Below, one piece after another: positions 1 through 4,243 of a stretch of DNA of 7,708 nucleotides. The stretch covers positions 1 through 7,708 of the forward strand of contig CAKRPQ010000093.1 of assembly GCA_934385225.1 (NCBI GenBank), read 5' to 3'. Made by a program: the position numbers and the translations under genes. The notes under the pieces were generated by a model. The model did not search any database. It saw nothing but the letters and a program-made list of their open reading frames with translations, and was not told where the DNA came from. This DNA comes from an uncultured Eubacteriales bacterium (GTDB lineage: Bacteria; Bacillota; Clostridia; Oscillospirales; CAG-272). Position 1 is the first letter of the stretch, and each line of letters begins with the position of its first letter.

Positions 1-293
1 CAGCGAAAACGCGAGAACGGCGATGAAAAATGCCGCGGAGAAAATTGCAAGTATAACCGCGTGATCATTATCGCTTCGATTTTCGGGAGATCCTCTTCGG
101 AGATCTTCTCGTCGCCAAGATCAACGTCGTAGTAAAATCCCTTTTCGTTTGCTGGTCCGTAAGCGAAGTCCGCTTTCGGGTAGAGGCGCTTGATAGCCTG
201 TGCCATAATGTGTGCGGCACTGTGGCGAAGAATGTGAAGCTCTTCTTCGGGAGCACATTCGCCGACTCTGCCGTCTGAATAAACTACTTTCAT
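1..293 (-). CDS. thrS: Threonyl-tRNA synthetase, N-terminal part, TGS-less, broken or partial
   Basis: This is the start of threonyl-tRNA synthetase, which charges tRNA-Thr with threonine in the cytoplasm. Residues 20-74 match the editing (second additional) domain: RHSAAH at 23-28 carries the HxxxH site (H24, H28), followed by AQAIKRLYP, AYGPANEKGFYYDVDLG and EEDLPKIEA. The ATG at 293 follows AAGGAGA (301-307) with 7 nt spacing. Only about 18 residues precede the editing domain, so the usual roughly 60-residue TGS domain is absent. From about residue 75 (near base 71) the expected EMKKIV-type continuation is lost. The frame stays open to base 1 but reads ITRLYLQFSPRHFSSPF, unlike the family. 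Another minus-strand frame over the same bases gives a hydrophobic segment, AVILAIFSAAFFIAVLAF. A frameshift, a real rearrangement or an assembly chimera near the edge are all possible. The T-box upstream independently supports a threonine gene. Identity is confident; integrity is not. Confidence 0.88.
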   Translation of the reverse strand, partial: MKVVYSDGRVGECAPEEELHILRHSAAHIMAQAIKRLYPKADFAYGPANEKGFYYDVDLGDEKISEEDLPKIEAIMITRLYLQFSPRHFSSPFSRFR

Positions 294-325
294 TTTAAAT
301 TCTCCTTAAAAAATTTTTCAAAATC

Positions 326-366
326 AAAAAGCACCCTTGACGGTACTTTTATACCGTCAAGGGTGC
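326..366 (-). terminator. Intrinsic terminator of the thrS T-box
   Basis: A perfect 15-bp stem (366-352 with 345-331) closes a 6-nt loop and is followed on the minus strand by TTTTT (330-326). It is the OFF state of the riboswitch and competes with the antiterminator for 366-359. Confidence 0.95.
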
Positions 367-558
367 ATAATTACACGGTTCCACCTTGATCTTTATCTCG
401 GTTCCCTTAACGCGGTTTCTGACGTCCGTATTTTGCGCCATGCGCTTTACATACGGCTGCTCGGGATCGGTTTTCGTTGCTTTTCTGCGGAAAACTCACA
501 GCCGACGGTTTTCCTCTCTTTGGCAGAACGGAGCAATTACTCTTTCCTTCATAGCTTT
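331..558 (-). ncRNA. T-box riboswitch leader (tRNA-Thr sensing) of thrS
   Basis: This is a tRNA-sensing leader of about 228 nt that controls thrS by transcription antitermination. On the minus strand the T-box AAGGTGGAACCGTG lies at 387-374. The antiterminator can be drawn exactly: AAGG (387-384) pairs with CCTT (362-359), GTG (376-374) pairs with CAC (365-363), and TGGAACC (383-377) bulges to bind the tRNA acceptor end. The same GCACCCTT also forms the 5' arm of the terminator, so the two folds exclude each other. Upstream are Stem I landmarks: AGTAA, AGAGAGGAA, GGCTGTGAGTTTTC, then GAAAACCGA with ACC (Thr) at 471-469 as the candidate specifier. ACG at 477-475 is also a Thr codon but fits less well. 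The UGGA bulge predicts a tRNA-Thr ending in UCCA. The start is estimated from the promoter. Confidence 0.93.
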
Positions 559-564
559 AAGGAC

Positions 565-593
565 ATTATATCACCGAAAAAGTGTTTTGTCAA
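565..593 (-). promoter_or_regulatory. Sigma-A promoter of the thrS T-box leader
   Basis: TTGACA (593-588), a 17-nt spacer and TATAAT (570-565) match the consensus perfectly. Transcription should begin near 558, giving the complete T-box RNA. The -35 lies only 26 bp past the stop codon of the upstream peptidase gene. Confidence 0.92.
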
Positions 594-619
594 CAATTTC
601 GGCACATTTTCTCCGAAAA

Positions 620-2119
620 TCAGAGGTGATAAATTTCACTGAACTTCTTTTCAAGGTATTTTACATAGTAGGACGGGTCAAACTTGCCGCAAACACTCTC
701 AAAAAGCTCGACGGGGTCTTTCATACAGCCGTATTTCCAGATCTTATCTTCAAGCCAGGCGTTGATCTTTTCGGTAGAGCCTTCCGAGAGCGAGCCGTAA
801 ACATCAAAGTCCTTTTCCATTTCATGGAGGTATTGCGCGCCGTAAGCGGAGCCTATCGCGTAGGACGGGAAGTAGCCGATATTACCGTTCGACCAGTGCG
901 AGTCTTGAAGAACGCCCTCGGTGTCGCTGGGAACGTCCACGCCGAGATATTCTTTGTAGAGTCTGTTCCATTCGGCGGGAAGTTCTTTTGCCGTTATTTC
1001 GCCTGCGAACATCTTCTTTTCAAGCTCGTAGCGGATCATAATGTGGAGCGGGTAGGTGAGTTCGTCCGCTTCTGTTCGAATGAGCGACGGCTCGGATTTG
1101 TTTATCATACGGTAAAATTCGTCCTCTGAAACGCCGTCGAGACGCGGCGCAAAATTTTTGCGGAGCCACGGGAAGATGAGGGCGCAGAATTCGCGGCTTC
1201 TGCCGATTATGTTCTCGTAGAAGCGCGACTGACTTTCGTGTATCGCCATTGAAACGCCCGTGCCGAGCGCGGAGAACGCGAGCTTGTCCGAGGTGTGAAG
1301 CTCATACAGAGCGTGACCGCCCTCGTGAACGACAGAGTAGAGGGACGAGGCAAACATATCCGCGTGATAGTTTGTCGTGATTCTGACGTCGTACTTTGAG
1401 AAATTCGTTGTGAACGGGTGCTCCGTTTCGCCGATAATGCAGCGATTGCGGTCGATCTTCATAAGACCCATTACGAAATCAGAGAATTTTCTCTGAATTT
1501 CAATCGGGAAATCGCCTTTGAGGGGCGTGTTGTCAACCGCCGACGCGTTTGCTTTTACTTTTGATATGAGCGGAACAAGGTCACGGCGCAAAGAAGCGAA
1601 AAATTCGTCGCACGTCTTTTCGTCAAGTCCGCGTTCGTACATATCGAGCATTGTTTCATACGGCTTTTTGTCGGGCTCCATATAGAGCGCGATTTTTTTC
1701 GTCGTATCGAATATTTTCTGCAAATACGGCTCGAACATTGCGTAGTCGTTCTTTGCTTTTGCGTCGTGCCAAACGCTGTCCGCCTCCGAAACGAGACGCT
1801 GATATTCTACATATTCGTCTGCGGGGATTTTGCGCGTTCTGTCATAGTCGCGGTAAAGCTCGGTGACTTTTCTGCGCGTTATTTCGTCAAGTTCGTCCTT
1901 TACGCCGATAAGTGCTTCAAGCATTTCAACGGTTTCGGGCGATGTTGTGAGATCGTAAGCCATTCCCGAAATCGTGCCGAGAGAATGAACTCTTGCCTTT
2001 ACGGCGTCTTTCGGCGCTGTGGTTGCGCCGTCGTAATAGAGAAGTCCCATCGCGTGTCCGAGCGCGAACGATTTTGCTTCGTATTCTTTTAATTTTGCGA
2101 GTGCATCTTCTTTTTTCAT
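620..2119 (-). CDS. M32 family (carboxypeptidase Taq) metallocarboxypeptidase
   Basis: This is a zinc- or cobalt-type metallocarboxypeptidase that removes C-terminal residues from peptides, probably in the cytoplasm because no signal peptide is visible. At 499 residues it has the normal family length. The M32 signatures occur in order: HPF (234-236), DVRIT (244-248), HEGGH (265-269, the HExxH zinc site), HESQSR (294-299, with E295 as the likely third ligand 30 residues after H265), IRTEAD (347-352) and GYFPSY (415-420). All catalytic landmarks are present. The ATG overlaps the stop of the upstream esterase gene as ATGA (2119-2116). The Shine-Dalgarno is weak (GGGAAAG inside the upstream gene), so translational coupling is likely. 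It should be transcribed from the promoter at 3193-3221. No strong terminator follows before the thrS promoter. Confidence 0.95.
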   Translation of the reverse strand: MKKEDALAKLKEYEAKSFALGHAMGLLYYDGATTAPKDAVKARVHSLGTISGMAYDLTTSPETVEMLEALIGVKDELDEITRRKVTELYRDYDRTRKIPADEYVEYQRLVSEADSVWHDAKAKNDYAMFEPYLQKIFDTTKKIALYMEPDKKPYETMLDMYERGLDEKTCDEFFASLRRDLVPLISKVKANASAVDNTPLKGDFPIEIQRKFSDFVMGLMKIDRNRCIIGETEHPFTTNFSKYDVRITTNYHADMFASSLYSVVHEGGHALYELHTSDKLAFSALGTGVSMAIHESQSRFYENIIGRSREFCALIFPWLRKNFAPRLDGVSEDEFYRMINKSEPSLIRTEADELTYPLHIMIRYELEKKMFAGEITAKELPAEWNRLYKEYLGVDVPSDTEGVLQDSHWSNGNIGYFPSYAIGSAYGAQYLHEMEKDFDVYGSLSEGSTEKINAWLEDKIWKYGCMKDPVELFESVCGKFDPSYYVKYLEKKFSEIYHL

Positions 2120-3165
2120 TTTTTCTTTGTCTTTCCCGATTTTATTATGAATGTCATAAGTCCGAGTACTATGACGACGCCTGCTACAAGCACGCCGACA
2201 ACGACAGGGGAAAGTCCGTTCTCTGACGTTTTGTGTACTGTCTTTTCGGTTTCGTCTGATATGACGTCGGTAGCTTTTTCGCCTGTTTCGGGAGCGTTTG
2301 TGACTGCCACCTCCGTTTCGGCGACAGTATCCGTTTCTGTCTCTGCTTCTGTTTCTTCGGGAGCAAACATTTCGGGGTATCTGTCACTCAGTTTCTGCGA
2401 GAAGAGCCATTCGAGAAGCCCGTCCTCGGCGCAGGCGGTGTCCCAGATACCGTGTCCTTCACCGTCGTATGTTATGAAGTTTATAAGTCTTCCGCCGAGG
2501 TCTTCGATAGCTTCAACCATTTCGGCTGTGCTTTCATAGGGTACGGAGGTGTCGTCCGTGCCGTGGAAGGTGTAGACGGGCGTATTTACAAGTTTTTCCG
2601 CTTTCGTAGGGTCAGCACCGCCGCAGATCGGTATTGCCGCGGCAAAAATGTCGTTGTGGCGCATGATAAGATCCCACGTTCCGAAGCCGCCCATGCTTAT
2701 TCCGATTACATACACTCTTGCCTTGTCTATGCTGTATTTGTCGCAGGTGCTTTTTACAAGTTCGACGACGGCGGCAAGCTCGTTCGATTCGGGAATTTCA
2801 TCGACGGAGTAATTTCCGTCCGTCCAAGGAGTGTCGACCCACTGGTTGTCCGACGGACACTGCGGAGCGATAACTATTGATTTTTTCATAAGTCCGTCTT
2901 CGCGTTCGAAAAGAGTGGGGAGAGCGTTTTTAAGCTGACTTTCGTTGTCGTTTCCGCGTTCTCCCGCGCCATGCAGAAAGAGGACGAGCGGATAACTTTC
3001 GCTTTCGCCGTAATCGCTCGGAACATAAATGCGGTAGGGAAGCGTCGTGTTTTCCGACGTAAATGTTTCGGCGTCGAAAATTTCGTCTATGTTAACAGCA
3101 GACGATGTAACGCAGAGAACGATCGCGGTGATGATAAATGTGGCTGTAATTAAAATTTTTTTCAT
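2116..3165 (-). CDS. Exported, membrane-anchored alpha/beta-hydrolase (predicted esterase/peptidase)
   Basis: This is a serine hydrolase of the dienelactone hydrolase / prolyl-oligopeptidase-like group (COG4099-type 'predicted peptidase'), expected to act outside the membrane on an unknown ester or peptide. Residues 1-23 form a signal peptide (MKKILI, hydrophobic core, SSA at 21-23). LFLHGAGERG (62-71) is the oxyanion region. The triad appears intact: S157 in GISMGG, D205 in HGTDDTSVP and H238 in GEGHG. A Glu/Thr-rich linker (about 268-318) leads to a transmembrane helix (about 320-341) and the basic tail KSGKTKKK, so the enzyme is probably tethered at its C-terminus. I chose ATG 3165 because GGAGG lies 5 nt upstream and a consensus promoter sits just beyond. 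An upstream in-frame ATG at 3315 would swallow that promoter, overlap the divergent gene and bury the signal peptide. It is first in an operon with the M32 peptidase. Confidence 0.9.
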   Translation of the reverse strand: MKKILITATFIITAIVLCVTSSAVNIDEIFDAETFTSENTTLPYRIYVPSDYGESESYPLVLFLHGAGERGNDNESQLKNALPTLFEREDGLMKKSIVIAPQCPSDNQWVDTPWTDGNYSVDEIPESNELAAVVELVKSTCDKYSIDKARVYVIGISMGGFGTWDLIMRHNDIFAAAIPICGGADPTKAEKLVNTPVYTFHGTDDTSVPYESTAEMVEAIEDLGGRLINFITYDGEGHGIWDTACAEDGLLEWLFSQKLSDRYPEMFAPEETEAETETDTVAETEVAVTNAPETGEKATDVISDETEKTVHKTSENGLSPVVVGVLVAGVVIVLGLMTFIIKSGKTKKK

Positions 3166-3170
3166 ATGAT

Positions 3171-3175
3171 CCTCC
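3171..3175 (-). promoter_or_regulatory. RBS fixing the start of the alpha/beta-hydrolase
   Basis: GGAGG lies 5 nt before ATG 3165. It supports this start over the upstream in-frame ATG at 3315, giving a 349-residue protein that begins with a signal peptide. Confidence 0.85.
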
Positions 3176-3192
3176 GTAAATACTTTTGATTT

Positions 3193-3221
3193 ATTATAAC
3201 ATGATTTTATGTTTTTGTCAA
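3193..3221 (-). promoter_or_regulatory. Sigma-A promoter of the hydrolase-M32 peptidase operon
   Basis: TTGACA (3221-3216), 17 nt and TATAAT (3198-3193) match the consensus perfectly. The predicted start near 3186 leaves a leader of about 20 nt. It is back-to-back with the divergent promoter; the two -35 boxes are 5 bp apart and form a GTCAA-n5-TTGAC inverted repeat. Confidence 0.92.
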
Positions 3222-3226
3222 TACTC

Positions 3227-3255
3227 TTGACTTTTCGGGGAATTTCTGCTAATAT
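3227..3255 (+). promoter_or_regulatory. Promoter of the VOC-smpB operon
   Basis: TTGACT (3227-3232), a 17-nt spacer and TAATAT (3250-3255) make a plausible sigma-A promoter. A TATAAT also occurs at 3253-3258, but with a 20-nt spacer. The leader before the ATG at 3286 would be roughly 25 nt. Confidence 0.72.
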
Positions 3256-3285
3256 AATAATATAAATTTTTGGGAGTGATTTTTT

Positions 3286-3693
3286 ATGAATAAAACAGGA
3301 CTTTCTTTTCATCATGTCGCGCTTGCGGTGAATAATTTTGACGAAGTAAAGGATTTTTATGTAAACGGTCTCGGAATGAGCGTTTATGCGGAGTGGGGCA
3401 GCCCCGAAAAGACGATAGCCCTTATCGACGTAGGTTCGGGCGAGTATATAGAGCTGTTTTCAAACGGCACGGGAAAGACCGAGGAGAATGCACGCTATAT
3501 TCACCTTGCGCTTAAAACCGACAACGTTGACGAAATGTATGAAAAGGCTTTATGCGCAGGCGCAAAGCAGCATATTGCGCCGAAGAGCGTTCATACAGAA
3601 TCGAACCCCGTTGATATTACGCTTCGCTGCGCTTTTGTCATCGGCAAGGGCGGCGAGCAGATAGAATTTTTCAACATTGAAAAAGCAGAATAA
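3286..3693 (+). CDS. VOC superfamily (glyoxalase/dioxygenase fold) protein
   Basis: This is a 135-residue vicinal-oxygen-chelate protein; the family includes glyoxalase I, methylmalonyl-CoA epimerase and antibiotic-binding proteins. Two beta-alpha-beta-beta-beta halves are visible: HHVALAV at 9-15 to YIELFS at 54-59, and YIHLALKT at 71-78 to EQIEFF at 124-129. The expected metal ligands H10, E56, H73 and E127 are all present, so it could be an active metal-dependent lyase or isomerase. The substrate cannot be read from the sequence. GGGAGTGA (3272-3279) precedes the ATG by 6 nt. It ends 12 nt before smpB and is probably co-transcribed with it. The divergent hydrolase shares its promoter region. 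Confidence 0.9.
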   Translation: MNKTGLSFHHVALAVNNFDEVKDFYVNGLGMSVYAEWGSPEKTIALIDVGSGEYIELFSNGTGKTEENARYIHLALKTDNVDEMYEKALCAGAKQHIAPKSVHTESNPVDITLRCAFVIGKGGEQIEFFNIEKAE

Positions 3694-3695
3694 GC

Positions 3696-3701
3696 AGGTG
3701 A
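3696..3701 (+). promoter_or_regulatory. RBS fixing the smpB start
   Basis: AGGTGA lies 4 nt before ATG 3706. The in-frame TTG at 3703 is only 1 nt from it, so ATG 3706 is the better start. Confidence 0.75.
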
Positions 3702-3705
3702 TTTG

Positions 3706-4185
3706 ATGGCAGATAAAAAAGGCGACGGAAGAAAGATAATTGCACAGAATAAAAAGGCGTACCACGATTATTTCGTCGATGAAAAATACGAGACAGGCAT
3801 AGTTCTTTGCGGAACGGAGGTCAAGAGCCTGAGGCAGGGACGTGTCAATCTGAAAGACGCTTATTGTGAGTTCCGTAACGGCGAGATTTTTGCCGTCGGA
3901 ATACACATAAGTCCGTACGAGCAGGGAAATATCTTCAACGGCGAGCCTCTGCGCGACAGAAAATTGCTTATGCACAAGCGCGAGATAATGAAACTCCGCG
4001 GACTTGCCGAACAGAAAGGTTTTACTGTCGTACCGCTTTCGCTTTACTTTTCGGGGTCGCTCGTGAAAGCCGAAATAGGACTTTGCCGAGGCAAAAAGAC
4101 CTACGATAAACGCGATGCCGACGCAAAGCGCGAGGCGGAACGCAATATCGAACGTTACAGCAAAAATAAACACGCGGATTTTTAA
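3706..4185 (+). CDS. smpB: SsrA-binding protein SmpB
   Basis: This is the protein partner of tmRNA in trans-translation. It binds the tRNA-like domain of SsrA, brings it to stalled ribosomes, and its C-terminal tail occupies the empty mRNA channel. The 159-residue length is typical. Family motifs are NKKAYHDYFV (15-24), GTEVKSLRQGRVNLKDAY (36-53), HISPYEQGNIFN (67-78), RDRKLLMHKREI (83-94), and a basic tail starting TYDKRDADAKREAERN (132-147). It follows the VOC gene by 12 nt, and a hairpin terminator starts 15 nt after its stop. No tmRNA gene is visible next to it; smpB and ssrA are often, but not always, neighbours. Confidence 0.98.
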   Translation: MADKKGDGRKIIAQNKKAYHDYFVDEKYETGIVLCGTEVKSLRQGRVNLKDAYCEFRNGEIFAVGIHISPYEQGNIFNGEPLRDRKLLMHKREIMKLRGLAEQKGFTVVPLSLYFSGSLVKAEIGLCRGKKTYDKRDADAKREAERNIERYSKNKHADF

Positions 4186-4200
4186 TTCGCATAAAGAAAA

Positions 4201-4223
4201 CCCGAACGGCTTTGCCGTTCGGG
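4201..4223. terminator. Bidirectional terminator between smpB and the SLH gene
   Basis: CCCGAACGGC (4201-4210) and GCCGTTCGGG (4214-4223) form a 10-bp GC-rich stem with a TTT loop. On the plus strand it is followed by a T-rich stretch (tccctttatttt), and on the minus strand by TTTTCTTTATG. It therefore suits both convergent genes, smpB and the SLH protein gene whose stop is at 4244. Confidence 0.9.
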
Positions 4224-4243
4224 TCCCTTTATTTTCTGTCACG

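Noticed and set aside
597..618. TTTCGG/CCGAAA inverted repeat as a terminator for the M32 gene
   Set aside because: There are only 6 bp, a 10-nt loop and no T-tract after it.
337..1129. Two plus-strand open frames (337-642 and 386-1129)
   Set aside because: They run antisense through the T-box leader and the M32 gene, have no RBS and no recognisable family. The minus-strand features explain the sequence fully.
2278..2295. APETG as a sortase motif in the hydrolase
   Set aside because: It lies about 25 residues before the hydrophobic helix, too far for a standard sorting signal.
3094..3165. Lipoprotein signal (C18) in the hydrolase
   Set aside because: The residues before C18 are I-V-L, without the small residue at -1 needed for a lipobox. 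Ordinary cleavage after SSA is more likely.
3166..3315. N-terminal extension of the hydrolase to ATG 3315
   Set aside because: It would include the operon's own promoter and RBS, overlap the divergent VOC gene and put 50 residues ahead of a good signal peptide.
3703..3705. TTG start for smpB
   Set aside because: It is only 1 nt from AGGTGA, whereas ATG 3706 directly after it is better spaced and a normal codon.
3550..4242. Minus-strand open frame across VOC and smpB
   Set aside because: It is a shadow of two well-identified genes and crosses a terminator hairpin; there is no supporting RBS or homology.
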